A stretch of 64,000 bases of DNA from Bacteroides bouchesdurhonensis (GTDB taxonomy: Bacteria; Bacteroidota; Bacteroidia; Bacteroidales; Bacteroidaceae): contig NZ_LT707006.1 of the NCBI RefSeq assembly GCF_900155865.1, positions 5,067,779-5,131,778 on the forward strand. Reading direction: 5' to 3'. The position numbers were made by a program, and so were the translations under genes. The notes below the pieces were generated by a model. The model saw nothing but the letters and a program-made list of their open reading frames with translations, did not search any database and was not told the DNA's origin. This document shows positions 46,201 to 55,072 of this stretch, piece after piece. Position 1 is the first letter of the stretch, and each line of letters begins with the position of its first letter.

Positions 46201-46295
46201 CGGAACTAGGTGGTACAGCAACTGCCTTTGGAGTGGACAATGGAAGCTACCCTATACCTGTAGTTTATACTTTCGGTATCAATTTAACATTCTAG
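43230..46295 (+). CDS. SusC/RagA-type TonB-dependent receptor
   Basis: A 1021-residue outer-membrane importer. The signal (LACLLLTSVSAFAQ) is followed by a carboxypeptidase-regulatory-like domain (VTGTITDANDEPLIGVSVVVQGTSTG) at about 45-125. Next comes a TonB box/plug start (TVVIGYGSAKKRDLTGSI) and plug motifs with PLYIVDGLF. The long barrel ends with PVVYTFGINLTF. It takes up glycan fragments together with the SusD-like lid encoded next. With GH3 and GH144-like genes downstream, beta-1,2-gluco-oligosaccharides are the likely substrate. No regulator gene is seen in the window. Confidence 0.95.
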   Translation: MEKFNAMRTRLLQHLQKKTFRLKGIMVLACLLLTSVSAFAQTKTVTGTITDANDEPLIGVSVVVQGTSTGTVTNMDGEYSISVTPEDVLVFSYVGMATQSIKVGTQNVINVTLKEDSQLLAETVVIGYGSAKKRDLTGSITNIKGDEIANKPAMNPLSSLQGKVAGVQIVNSGRAGADPEIRIRGTNSINGYKPLYIVDGLFNDNINFLNPEDIESMEILKDPSSLAIFGVRGANGVIIITTKKAKEGQTLVNINTSFGFKKVVDKIDLVNGPQFKELYSEQLSNQEDNPFNYSGWDANTDWQDEIFQNAFITNNNISITGASAKHSFYLGVGYSHEQGNIKHEKYSKVTINASNDYKITDYLKVGFQFNGARMLPADSKQVLGALRATPIAPVYNNEYGLYAALPEFQKAQINNPMVDVDLKANTTKAENYRASGNIYGEVNFLEHFTFKAMFSMDYGSNNGRTYTPIVKVYDSAVSGNVATLGTGKTEVSQFKENETKVQSDYLVTYTNSFDNGNHNLTATAGFTTYYNSLSRLDGARKQGVGLVIPNDPDKWFVSIGDAATATNGSTQWERSTVSLLARLIYNYKGKYLFNGSFRRDGSSAFSYTGNEWQNFFSLGAGWLMSEEEFMKDITWLDMLKIKASYGTLGNQNLDKAYPAEPLLTNAYSAVFGKPSIIYPGYQLAYLPNPNLRWEKVEAWEAGFETNVLRNRLHFEGVYYKKNTKDLLAEVPGISGTVPGIGNLGEIENKGVEMAISWRDQIGDWGYSVSANLTTIKNKVKSLVQEGYSIIAGDKQQSYTMAGYPIGYFYGYKVEGVYQSQKDIDSSPKNTLATVTPGDLKFADVDGSGDITPEDRTMIGNPTPDFTYGLSLGLTYKNWTLGVDMMGQHGNEIFRTWDNYNFAQFNYLSQRMDRWHGEGTSNSQPLLNSKHSINTLNSDYYIEDGSFFRIRNVQLAYAFDKSLLEKIRLQALKVYVNIQNLKTWKHNTGYTPELGGTATAFGVDNGSYPIPVVYTFGINLTF

Positions 46296-46310
46296 CGGCA
46301 AAGTACCGCT
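46294..46310 (+). promoter_or_regulatory. Hairpin between susC and susD homologues
   Basis: AGCGG and CCGCT pair across a 7-nt loop right at the SusC stop codon. Hairpins here may adjust expression between the two genes. The role is inferred. Confidence 0.4.
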
Positions 46311-46361
46311 GCCAAGTTCCTATACGGGACATAAGTTTAATTCTTTAAAATTTATAGTTGT

Positions 46362-47897
46362 ATGAAACTAGATAAATATATACTCTCAATCTGTATTGCT
46401 ACGACTGCATTATTTTTCAGCAGTTGCAGTGATTTTCTGGACCGCAGTCCACAGGGACAGTTCACTGAAGATGACAATCCGAATGCTTTAGTGAACGGTA
46501 AAATCTACAATGTCTACACCATGATGCGTAACTATAACATTACTGCCGGTCCTCCTGCATTTGCCATCCACAGCTTCCGTTCCGAAGATGCGGAAAAAGG
46601 AAGTATTGCCAGCGATGGTTCCGATGTGGCTGAAATGTATGATGATTTTATCTATACAGCTACCAATGGACTATTGGGAGCTTATTGGGGACAGAATTAC
46701 GCCATCATTTATCAGTGCAATGATATTCTTGAAGCCATTGCCGCCAAAGAAACAGCCGGACAGACAGAAGCTGAAGATTTGATCAACAAGGGAGAAGCAT
46801 CTTTCTTCCGCGCTTACTGTTATTTCAATCTGGTACGTGCCTTCGGTGAAGTACCTTTAGTGACTTACAAAATCAACGATGCTTCAGAAGCTAACATTCC
46901 GAAAACTACCGCTGAAAAAATATATGTACAGATTGACAGTGACCTCAAAACAGCAGAAGAGACATTGCCCGAAACCTGGAGTTCTGAATATACCGGACGA
47001 CTGACTTGGGGAGCAGCCCGTTCTCTTCATGCACGAACTTATATGATGCGTAACGACTGGAACAATATGTACACTGCTTCTACTGATGTCATCAATAAAG
47101 GTTTATATAATCTGAATACTCCTTATGACGAGATTTTCACAGATGATGGAGAGAATAGTGGAGGTTCTATATTCGAACTCCAATGTACTGCAACAGCCGC
47201 TCTACCTCAAAGTGACATTATCGGCAGCCAATTTGCAGAAGTGCAAGGAGTTCGTGGAGCCGATAAATGGGACCTCGGCTGGGGATGGAACATGGCAACA
47301 GAATATATGGCACAAGCCTATGAGCCCAATGATCCTCGTAAGAATGCAACTTTACTTTATTTCCGCAGATCAGATAGTGACCCTATTACTCCGGGAAATA
47401 CAAATGAACCTTATGGAGAATCTCCGGTTTCCCCAGCCATAGGAGCTTATTTCAATAAGAAAGCATATACCGACCCCGCACTACGTAAGGAATATACCAA
47501 TAAAGGATTCTGGGTGAATATCCGTTTGATCCGTTACTCTGACGTAGTATTGATGGCAGCAGAAGCAGCTAATGAAAAAGGTATCCCGGAAGAAGCAGTT
47601 GACTATCTGGAAATGGTACGTGCACGTGCCAGAGGTAAAGATACCAGTATACTACCTAAGATAACAACGAAGGACCAGTCAGAATTGCGTGAGGCTATTC
47701 GCCACGAACGTCGCGTAGAATTAGGTATGGAGTTCGACCGTTTTTATGATCTTGTCCGTTGGGGGATCGCCAGCGAAGTGTTGCATGCTGCCGGAAAGGT
47801 AAATTACCAGCCTAAGAATGCATTGCTTCCTTTACCTCAGACAGAGATTGATAAATCAAAAGGAGTATTAGTACAGAATCCTGACTATGCTCAATAA
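46362..47897 (+). CDS. SusD/RagB-type glycan-binding lipoprotein
   Basis: A 511-residue surface lipoprotein (lipobox FFSSC, Cys22) with SusD features: FLDRSPQGQFTEDD after the Cys, a TPR-type helical region with NKGEASFFRAYCYFNLVRAFGEVPLV, and a C-terminus with LPLPQTEID and NPDY. SusD proteins form the lid of the SusC transporter and bind the glycan. It lies 66 bp downstream of the SusC gene. Confidence 0.95.
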   Translation: MKLDKYILSICIATTALFFSSCSDFLDRSPQGQFTEDDNPNALVNGKIYNVYTMMRNYNITAGPPAFAIHSFRSEDAEKGSIASDGSDVAEMYDDFIYTATNGLLGAYWGQNYAIIYQCNDILEAIAAKETAGQTEAEDLINKGEASFFRAYCYFNLVRAFGEVPLVTYKINDASEANIPKTTAEKIYVQIDSDLKTAEETLPETWSSEYTGRLTWGAARSLHARTYMMRNDWNNMYTASTDVINKGLYNLNTPYDEIFTDDGENSGGSIFELQCTATAALPQSDIIGSQFAEVQGVRGADKWDLGWGWNMATEYMAQAYEPNDPRKNATLLYFRRSDSDPITPGNTNEPYGESPVSPAIGAYFNKKAYTDPALRKEYTNKGFWVNIRLIRYSDVVLMAAEAANEKGIPEEAVDYLEMVRARARGKDTSILPKITTKDQSELREAIRHERRVELGMEFDRFYDLVRWGIASEVLHAAGKVNYQPKNALLPLPQTEIDKSKGVLVQNPDYAQ

Positions 47898-47909
47898 AAA
47901 CTAGTTAGA

Positions 47910-50231
47910 ATGATGAACTATAAAAAATTAAGTTTACTTATCCTGCTATTCTCAGCAGGACCCATGAATGTGGCGGCACAAAAGTCGCCACAAGATATGG
48001 ACCGCTTCATTGATGTCTTAATGAAGAAAATGACACTGGAAGAGAAAATTGGACAATTAAATCTTCCGGTAACAGGCGAGATCACTACAGGGCAAGCCAA
48101 AAGTAGTGACATTGCCACTAAAATCAAGAAAGGCGAGGTAGGTGGTCTCTTCAATCTAAAAGGAGTTGACCGTATCATGGATGTACAGAAACAAGCTGTA
48201 GAGAACTCCCGTTTGGGTATCCCTTTACTTTTCGGAATGGATGTTATCCATGGATACGAAACCATGTTTCCTATTCCATTAGGCTTATCTTGTACCTGGG
48301 ATATGACAGCGATTGAAGAATCGGCACGTATTGCCGCTGTCGAGGCAAGTGCAGATGGTATCAACTGGACATTTAGCCCAATGGTAGATATCTCACGTGA
48401 TCCTCGCTGGGGACGTGTATCCGAAGGTAGCGGTGAAGATCCATTTCTTGGAGCTATGATTGCCGAAGCAATGGTAATGGGTTACCAAGGAAAAAACATG
48501 GAACGGAATGATGAAATCATGGCATGTGTAAAACACTTTGCTTTATACGGTGCAAGTGAGGCCGGACGTGACTACAATACGGTGGATATGAGCCGCCAAC
48601 GGATGTTCAATGACTATATGTTACCTTACGAAGCGGCTGTAGAAGCCGGTGTAGGCAGTGTAATGGCATCATTCAATGAAGTAGATGGCATTCCTGCCAC
48701 TGCTAATAAATGGTTGATGACCGACATTCTACGTGGTCAATGGGGATTCAATGGTTTTGTTGTTACCGACTATACAGGAATCTCTGAAATGATTGATCAT
48801 GGAATCGGTGATCTGCAAGAAGTATCCGCACGGGCAATTAACGCCGGAGTAGATATGGATATGGTCAGTGAAGGATTTGTCGGAACACTTAAAAAGTCTG
48901 TTCAGGAAGGTAAGGTTTCAATGGAAACATTGAATACAGCCTGTAGACGAATTCTGGAAGCTAAATATAAATTAGGATTGTTTGATAATCCATACAAATA
49001 CTGTGATCCGAAACGTCCGGCACGCGACATCTTTACGAAAGCACATCGTGATGCAGCTCGTAGAATTGCAGCCGAAAGTTTTGTGCTTTTGAAGAACGAT
49101 CCTGTACCAGGACGCCCGGGAGTAGCACCGGAACCTTTGCTTCCTTTCAATCCGAAAGGTAACATCGCAGTGATAGGCCCGTTAGCTGATAGCCGGACAA
49201 ATATGCCAGGCACTTGGAGTGTGGCAGCAGTGTTGGATCGTTGCCCTTCATTAGTGGAAGGTTTGAAAGAGATGACTGCGGGTAAAGCTAACATTCTTTA
49301 TGCAAAAGGTAGTAACCTGGTCAGTGACGCCGCTTATGAAGAACGTGCTACCATGTTCGGACGCTCTCTAAACCGAGATAACCGTACAGATCAGCAATTG
49401 TTGGATGAAGCTTTAAATATAGCTAAACAATCTGATATTGTCATTGCAGCTTTAGGAGAATCTTCGGAGATGAGCGGGGAAAGTAGTAGCCGCACAGACC
49501 TGAGCATTCCGGACGTGCAACAGAACTTATTGAAAGAATTGGTGAAAACAGGAAAGCCTGTTGTACTGGTATTGTTTACCGGTCGCCCACTCACACTAAA
49601 CTGGGAACAAGAAAACGTTCCTAGCATTCTGAATGTATGGTTTGGGGGAAGTGAAGCTGCTTATGCAATTGGTGATGCCTTGTTCGGTTATGTTAATCCG
49701 GGAGGGAAGCTCACCATGAGTTTCCCTAAGAATGTAGGTCAGATTCCTCTTTATTATGCACATAAGAATACCGGACGTCCTTTAGCTGAGGGTAAATGGT
49801 TCGAAAAATTCCGCACTAATTATCTGGATGTAGACAATGAACCGCTTTACCCGTTCGGTTTTGGGCTTTCATATACCACCTTCTCTTATAGTGATGTGGC
49901 TTTGAGCCATTCCAGTATTGGTATGACCGGCGAATTGACGGCAACTGTACAAGTAACCAACACAGGAAATTGGCCGGGTTCGGAAGTTGTACAACTATAT
50001 ATCCGAGATATGGTAGGTAGTTCTACCCGTCCCGTCAAAGAGCTGAAAGGTTTTCAGAAAATATTTCTTGAACCGGGAGACGTCAAATATGTCTATTTCA
50101 AAATAGCACCGGAAATGTTGAAGTATTATAACTATGACCTGCAATTTGTTGCTGAGCCCGGTGATTTTGAGGTTATGATTGGACCGAACAGCCGGGACGT
50201 AAAATCAGCCAAGTTCACATTACATGAATGA
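47910..50231 (+). CDS. GH3 beta-glucosidase, probably beta-1,2-specific
   Basis: A 773-residue exported GH3 glycosidase with a signal ending at VAAQ. The TIM-barrel domain contains KHF near residue 209 and the nucleophile Asp287 in GFVVTDYTG. The alpha/beta sandwich (about 400-620) holds the candidate acid/base in ALGESSEMSGESSSRTD. A fibronectin-III-like domain ends the protein. Similar GH3 enzymes of Bacteroides thetaiotaomicron (BT_3567) cleave beta-1,2-glucooligosaccharides. The adjacent GH144-like gene supports the same use here. Specificity is inferred from context. Confidence 0.9.
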   Translation: MMNYKKLSLLILLFSAGPMNVAAQKSPQDMDRFIDVLMKKMTLEEKIGQLNLPVTGEITTGQAKSSDIATKIKKGEVGGLFNLKGVDRIMDVQKQAVENSRLGIPLLFGMDVIHGYETMFPIPLGLSCTWDMTAIEESARIAAVEASADGINWTFSPMVDISRDPRWGRVSEGSGEDPFLGAMIAEAMVMGYQGKNMERNDEIMACVKHFALYGASEAGRDYNTVDMSRQRMFNDYMLPYEAAVEAGVGSVMASFNEVDGIPATANKWLMTDILRGQWGFNGFVVTDYTGISEMIDHGIGDLQEVSARAINAGVDMDMVSEGFVGTLKKSVQEGKVSMETLNTACRRILEAKYKLGLFDNPYKYCDPKRPARDIFTKAHRDAARRIAAESFVLLKNDPVPGRPGVAPEPLLPFNPKGNIAVIGPLADSRTNMPGTWSVAAVLDRCPSLVEGLKEMTAGKANILYAKGSNLVSDAAYEERATMFGRSLNRDNRTDQQLLDEALNIAKQSDIVIAALGESSEMSGESSSRTDLSIPDVQQNLLKELVKTGKPVVLVLFTGRPLTLNWEQENVPSILNVWFGGSEAAYAIGDALFGYVNPGGKLTMSFPKNVGQIPLYYAHKNTGRPLAEGKWFEKFRTNYLDVDNEPLYPFGFGLSYTTFSYSDVALSHSSIGMTGELTATVQVTNTGNWPGSEVVQLYIRDMVGSSTRPVKELKGFQKIFLEPGDVKYVYFKIAPEMLKYYNYDLQFVAEPGDFEVMIGPNSRDVKSAKFTLHE

Positions 50232-50239
50232 TAATAAAA

Positions 50240-50276
50240 AACCTGAGTTTGATTAAGTATCTATTAAACTCAGGTT
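50240..50276 (+). promoter_or_regulatory. Hairpin between GH3 and GH144-like genes
   Basis: AACCTGAGTTT and AAACTCAGGTT pair perfectly over 11 bp around a 15-nt loop. No U-run follows, so an RNA-stabilising or attenuating element is more likely than a full terminator. The next ATG is 30 bp downstream. Confidence 0.6.
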
Positions 50277-50305
50277 AATATAGCTAATATATAATCTATT
50301 GAAGT

Positions 50306-51673
50306 ATGACAAAAAACTATATATACTTGCCACTCCTCTGTTTTCTTCTAGTAGTAGGAGCTTGTAAGAGTAAACCTTCTAGACAGTCTTCCATTAGTTC
50401 GGAAATCTCCGATGACGCGTTATTGGATACTGTCCAGCGGCGTACTTTCCTCTACTTTTGGGACGGAGCAGAACCAAACAGCGGACTTGCTCCTGAACGT
50501 TATCATGTAGATGGTGTATATCCTGAAAATGATTCAAACGTAGTTACCTCCGGTGGTAGTGGATTTGGGATTATGGCTATTCTTGCAGGAATTGATCGTG
50601 GTTATGTGACTCGAGAAGAAGGTTTATCACGTATGGAACGAATTGTTTCTTTCCTGGAAAAAGCAGATCGCTTTTACGGGGCATATCCGCATTGGTGGTA
50701 TGGAGATACCGGGAAAGTAAAACCTTTTGGTCAAAAAGACAATGGAGGCGACTTGGTAGAAACAGCTTTCCTGATGCAAGGATTGCTCGCCGTACACCAA
50801 TATTATGTCAATGGCAATGAGAAAGAAAAAGCATTAGCCAAACGTATCGACCAGATCTGGCGTGAAGTAGATTGGAATTGGTATCGGAAGGGAGGACAAA
50901 ACGTTCTATATTGGCATTGGAGTCCTACTTATGGTTGGGAAATGGATTTTCCCGTACATGGATATAATGAATGTATGATTATGTACATTCTCGCCGCTGC
51001 TTCTCCAACGCATGGAGTACCCGCAGCCGTCTACCATGATGGCTGGGCACAAAACGGGGCTATCGTTTCTCCGCATAAAGTAGAAGGTATCGAATTACAT
51101 CTCCGTTATCAAGGGACAGAAGCAGGACCACTTTTCTGGGCACAATACTCTTTCCTGGGACTTGATCCTGTAGGATTAAAGGACGAATATTGTCCTAGCT
51201 ATTTCGATGAAATGCGTAATCTGACATTAGTCAATCGTGCTTACTGTATCCGCAATCCAAAACATTACAAAGGTTTCGGACCGGATTGCTGGGGGCTAAC
51301 AGCCAGTTATTCTGTAGACGGGTATGCGGCTCATTCTCCCAATGAACAAGACGACAAAGGAGTCATCTCTCCTACTGCCGCACTCTCATCTATCGTCTAT
51401 ACACCGGAATATTCAATGCAAGTAATGCGCCACCTATATAAAATGGGTGATAAAGTTTTCGGTCCATTCGGTTTCTATGATGCTTTCAGCGAAACAGATA
51501 ACTGGTACCCGAAACGTTATCTTGCTATTGACCAAGGTCCTATTGCCGTCATGATAGAAAATTACCGGACAGGATTATTGTGGAAACTCTTTATGAGCCA
51601 TCCTGACGTACAAGCAGGATTGACTAAATTAGGTTTCAATACGATCTCCAATCAGACCCCAAAAGAAAAATAG
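50306..51673 (+). CDS. GH144-like endo-beta-1,2-glucanase lipoprotein
   Basis: A 455-residue lipoprotein (lipobox VVGAC). The fold is the alpha/alpha barrel of the glucoamylase-like family: LLDTVQRRTFLYFWDGAEPNSGLAPER, TSGGSGFGIMAILAGIDRGY, YWHWSPTYGWEMDFPVHGYNECM, the FWAQYSFLGLDP segment and PFGFYDAFSETDNWYP. GH144 enzymes (Chitinophaga, Parabacteroides) cleave beta-1,2-glucan. The position after GH3 completes a small beta-1,2-glucan locus: surface endo-cleavage, import by SusC/D, periplasmic cleavage by GH3. The family is assigned from memory of the sequence type. Confidence 0.8.
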   Translation: MTKNYIYLPLLCFLLVVGACKSKPSRQSSISSEISDDALLDTVQRRTFLYFWDGAEPNSGLAPERYHVDGVYPENDSNVVTSGGSGFGIMAILAGIDRGYVTREEGLSRMERIVSFLEKADRFYGAYPHWWYGDTGKVKPFGQKDNGGDLVETAFLMQGLLAVHQYYVNGNEKEKALAKRIDQIWREVDWNWYRKGGQNVLYWHWSPTYGWEMDFPVHGYNECMIMYILAAASPTHGVPAAVYHDGWAQNGAIVSPHKVEGIELHLRYQGTEAGPLFWAQYSFLGLDPVGLKDEYCPSYFDEMRNLTLVNRAYCIRNPKHYKGFGPDCWGLTASYSVDGYAAHSPNEQDDKGVISPTAALSSIVYTPEYSMQVMRHLYKMGDKVFGPFGFYDAFSETDNWYPKRYLAIDQGPIAVMIENYRTGLLWKLFMSHPDVQAGLTKLGFNTISNQTPKEK

Positions 51674-51685
51674 AACAACTGAGGG

Positions 51686-51704
51686 GGAGGGCTTATTGCC
51701 CTCC
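51686..51704. terminator. GC-rich hairpin after the GH144-like gene
   Basis: GGAGGGC and GCCCTCC pair perfectly around a 5-nt loop just after the stop at 51673. It lacks a U-run. It coincides with the end of the reverse-strand barrel remnant. Confidence 0.5.
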
Positions 51705-51845
51705 TCCTTGCGTTTGAGTAGCTTCTCCTCCTCCTTCTTTCACATCGTCATTATTAATACTCCAGCTCGCTTTTTTCACACTCGCTTTCAGTTCACCAAT
51801 CCGGTAACTGATACTAAATTCCAAATAGCGACTCGGATATTTAAA
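51693..51845 (-). pseudogene. C-terminal remnant of an outer-membrane receptor
   Basis: On the minus strand the frame is open from 51845 to stop TAA at 51693-51695 with no start codon. It reads SRYLEFSISYRIGELKASVKK, followed by a short Gly-rich tail. This matches the last barrel strand and tail common in TonB-dependent receptor-like proteins of Bacteroides. Only about 50 residues survive. The remaining bases to 52085 hold nothing recognisable. Confidence 0.65.
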
Positions 51846-52085
51846 TTAGCCGCTTAACTCTAAAAAGTGACAAGTGACAGTAAAAACGAGTATTTTTTAG
51901 CCTAGAATACTGCTAAAGGAATGAGCCTTGATGAAAGGGTTAATAATGAGCTGAAATATATAATATAGCACAAATGGAACATTATAAACATCAACCTTTC
52001 AATAACTTCCTTGCTAATGTTATGTCGGTTGTAGTTAGAAGATTTTTTCAAAGACACTAAGTGATCTTTTCAAATTATACGACAT

Positions 52086-52955
52086 TTACAAGCCATTCCA
52101 AGCCTTAACAGAATAAGCAGCTTCTACGACATTCTCTAATTTATCATTTAAATTCGGAAAGAAGTCAATTCCTGTTTTTTCTTCCAACTCATCTATAGAA
52201 ATTGCATAGTCTGCCAAATTCTGTGACTTAGGCGTAGTAGTATGTTCCAACCAAAATGCAATAGCTTTGAAAGAGCTACTTTTTTTAAACAACAATGCTA
52301 CAAAATAATATTTAGGCACAGGTTTACTGTGATTATTATCAATGTAACTTAATACGTGTTCTTCTTTATCTATAGTACCTCCTTTCACAACATACAAAGT
52401 ATCTTGTGCTGTACAACTTCTCCCCCATGTCTGTACCTTAGCTTCCAGTTTTAACCATAAACCCGAATTAAATCCATTGCGTTGAGGAGTCATATTAGTG
52501 TAATAAAATGTATCATCATTTGCTTCACGTGAATATAAACGGTCGGCAGAAGCACAAATGTGCCCACGATCATATCCCTTTGCACCGAAATCCGAACGGG
52601 TACGTTGATATTCTTGTGCAACTAATGGATCCGATTCAAATGGATCATCCCCTGTTTTACGATTCACATTCTGTTGCATTGTCTGATTGTCAAATCGGAA
52701 TGCTACCCAACGGGCATGCTTCTTACTTTTGTCATACTCCATACTGAAAGTTGTTACTTTCTTACCATTAAAAGTATTAGAATGAGTAACAAACATATCA
52801 TTTGCTCCATTACGCAATGCTGGGAGTTCGACAATACCGGTCGCAAAATCTGTTGAGTCACTAGCATTCTCATCCTCATCTTTACTACAGGATACAAAAC
52901 TTAAGCATAAAAAGCTTAACCAAATATAGAAATTACACTTCATTCCAATATTCAT
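52086..52955 (-). CDS. DNA/RNA non-specific endonuclease lipoprotein
   Basis: A 289-residue lipoprotein (LSFVSC lipobox) of the NUC endonuclease family. The active-site segment is YDRGHICAS, the DRGH motif with the catalytic His. YYTNMTPQRNGFNSGLW provides the metal-binding Asn. It probably degrades extracellular DNA and RNA at the cell surface. It is a paralogue of the gene at 61754-62890. Apart from the IS copy, it would directly follow the receptor operon at 55073-60475 in the same orientation. Confidence 0.9.
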   Translation of the reverse strand: MNIGMKCNFYIWLSFLCLSFVSCSKDEDENASDSTDFATGIVELPALRNGANDMFVTHSNTFNGKKVTTFSMEYDKSKKHARWVAFRFDNQTMQQNVNRKTGDDPFESDPLVAQEYQRTRSDFGAKGYDRGHICASADRLYSREANDDTFYYTNMTPQRNGFNSGLWLKLEAKVQTWGRSCTAQDTLYVVKGGTIDKEEHVLSYIDNNHSKPVPKYYFVALLFKKSSSFKAIAFWLEHTTTPKSQNLADYAISIDELEEKTGIDFFPNLNDKLENVVEAAYSVKAWNGL

Positions 52956-53268
52956 AATATATTAATCTTGTTTGAGTATATAGTTTTAAATAAGCAGCAG
53001 TTGTTTAACCTGCAGGAAATGCAAAGATAAGGATAATCTGCCTTAGAGTTCAAGCTTTTATTTTATTTTCAGTCATCTTCACGTTTTCTCTTATCTACTC
53101 ATGCTATATCTATTTGTTATGGAGATATCTTTTTTCTTCCTATAAGTATAGATATTTATAAATGTCTTTTAGAGCAGTTACTATATTTTCACAAAAAAGA
53201 AAGGAGGTGTGTCAAAACTCAGGCACATCTCCTTTTTTTGATCTAAAACATTCATTTTCCTTTTTTGT

Positions 53269-54930
53269 CTATGCGGCTATTTTTTGCCTCATTAAACGAT
53301 AAGTCGTTACATTCCCCGCATTTTGAGCCACACATGGTCTGAGAGCGATAAATATAGCGTGTACATTCTTTCCCTTTCTCGCTTTTAGCAGTTTTGCACA
53401 CATTTTTTTGATATTAAATGCTATAGCAAAGAAGGCAAAGTCCATTGTAACCTTGTCTTGTCCCACATGCCGGAACCTTCTGTATGCCATGTTGTGTTTC
53501 ATTTGTCCAAAAACTGCTTCCGGTTCTATACATCGCCTTCCCCTATGCCTGATGCCTTCTTCCGAGAGCAACCTTTCCCGTGCCTGCCGTTTGTATTGGT
53601 TTAACCGGTGGTTTACTTCTATAATACGGTTCCCCCGGGCTTTAAAGCAACTGCCACGCAAAGGGCACCCTTCACATCTTTGTGCTTTATACCGGGCACT
53701 TTCGGTGATGTATCCGCTCGCAGTCTTGTCACATCTGGTTCCTATACGGTTCATGTGCTGCCCCATAGGACAAACGTAATAATCCTCTTCCGCATTGTAA
53801 TGGAGACTCTCCGTATGGAATGGATTGGGGGTATAACGGGGACGCCGTTCTTTATGGAAGTAGTTGTACTTGACAAAGGCTTCTATCCCATTATCTTGCA
53901 TGAACCGGTAATTTTCTTCCGAGCCGTAACCGGAGTCTGCCACACCGACAGTTGGTAAGCGGTTATAGCGTTGCTCAAAGGAGTGGAAGAAAGGTATGAG
54001 GGTCAGTGTATCGGTTGGGTTTGGAAACAGTCGGAAGTCTATGAGGAATTGGTTCTCGGTACCTATTTGCAGATTATATCCGGGCTTTGTCTGCCCGTTT
54101 CTCATGGCGTCTTCTTTCATGCGCATGAAGGTGGCATCAGGATCGGTCTTGGAATAGGAGTTGCGTTCTCCAAGAGTATCAAGATGGTTGTCGTATTCCA
54201 TCAACTTGTCACGGTACTCCTCAAGTTCCCGGACCTGTTTCTTCTTTTCCCGGATGACTTTCTTTTGTTCCTTGTCCTTTGTTACAGGTTGGTGTTCCAG
54301 TACCTCTTTAAGTTCATCCACTATATCTGAGAGCATGGCGGGAGTGAACTCTACGGGGGTGTCTTTGACGGAGTTCTCTTGGGCTATGGCTTCATCCACC
54401 TGCTCCAGGAGAATGCGGATCTTATCCATCAGCTTTGTACGGTTCTTTTCGACTGTCTTGCGCCAGACAAAAGTATATTTGTTGGCCCTGGACTCAATCT
54501 TGGTACCGTCGATATACTCTACGTCAAGGCTGATGAAACCTTTGTCGGCAAGGACAAGGACCAACTGCGTGAAGACGTTGTTGATTTCCTCCTTGACACG
54601 GTTACGGAAACGGTTGATGGTAATAAAATCCGGATGTTCATTACCGGAAAGCCAGATATAATGAATGTCACGTAGGAGAAGCTTCTCTATTTTGCGGCAC
54701 GAATAGATATTGTTCATGTAGGCGTAAATAATCACCTTGAGCATCATTTTAGGATGATAAGGACAACGACCGGTTGCTTTATAAAGCTTCTTGAAATTGT
54801 CAAGATTGAGATTATCAACAACAGTATTAACTATGCGAACCGGATCGTTCGCTGCTATGTTTTCATCAATTCTTTGGGGAAAAAGAACTGTTTGGTTGGG
54901 AATGTAAGGACGAAAATGTAACTTTGCCAT
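53269..54930 (-). CDS. IS1182-family transposase, copy 2
   Basis: A 553-residue transposase with the same sequence as the copy at 2514-4175 (start MAKLHFRPYIPNQ; candidate acids in YIDGTKIES, GVADSGYGSE and EAVFGQMKHN). Start ATG 54930 is inside the IS. It is intact and so may be active. Confidence 0.9.
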   Translation of the reverse strand: MAKLHFRPYIPNQTVLFPQRIDENIAANDPVRIVNTVVDNLNLDNFKKLYKATGRCPYHPKMMLKVIIYAYMNNIYSCRKIEKLLLRDIHYIWLSGNEHPDFITINRFRNRVKEEINNVFTQLVLVLADKGFISLDVEYIDGTKIESRANKYTFVWRKTVEKNRTKLMDKIRILLEQVDEAIAQENSVKDTPVEFTPAMLSDIVDELKEVLEHQPVTKDKEQKKVIREKKKQVRELEEYRDKLMEYDNHLDTLGERNSYSKTDPDATFMRMKEDAMRNGQTKPGYNLQIGTENQFLIDFRLFPNPTDTLTLIPFFHSFEQRYNRLPTVGVADSGYGSEENYRFMQDNGIEAFVKYNYFHKERRPRYTPNPFHTESLHYNAEEDYYVCPMGQHMNRIGTRCDKTASGYITESARYKAQRCEGCPLRGSCFKARGNRIIEVNHRLNQYKRQARERLLSEEGIRHRGRRCIEPEAVFGQMKHNMAYRRFRHVGQDKVTMDFAFFAIAFNIKKMCAKLLKARKGKNVHAIFIALRPCVAQNAGNVTTYRLMRQKIAA

Positions 54931-54974
54931 AACGAAAAACTTTATGCCTAAAGATACAAAAACTTTGGGTAATA

Positions 54975-55008
54975 ACAAAGCCCGGGCTTGGGAAAGTCTG
55001 GGCTTTGT
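54975..55008 (-). promoter_or_regulatory. Hairpin ahead of the transposase start (IS copy 2)
   Basis: The same 9-bp inverted repeat (ACAAAGCCC/GGGCTTTGT) as in copy 1, upstream of ATG 54930. Confidence 0.5.
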
Positions 55009-55072
55009 GCATAAAAAAAGGTTGGGCCAGCGTTTTGACACAACCTCTTCTTATTATTTATCAACCGTAGCA

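Larger units (their letters stand above)
53204..55047 (-). mobile_element. IS1182-family insertion sequence, copy 2 (inverted)
   Basis: The same 1844-bp element as at 2397-4240, in the opposite orientation, with identical end repeats. The transposase proteins are the same, and overlapping reading frames in other phases also match, so the copies appear near-identical at DNA level. It lies between the endonuclease gene and the end of the OB-fold lipoprotein gene (stop 55073). No clear target duplication. Confidence 0.85.

Noticed and set aside
2397..55047. Composite transposon bounded by the two IS copies
   Set aside because: The 49-kb interval holds housekeeping genes (glyS, parC, tRNA), so it is ordinary chromosome.
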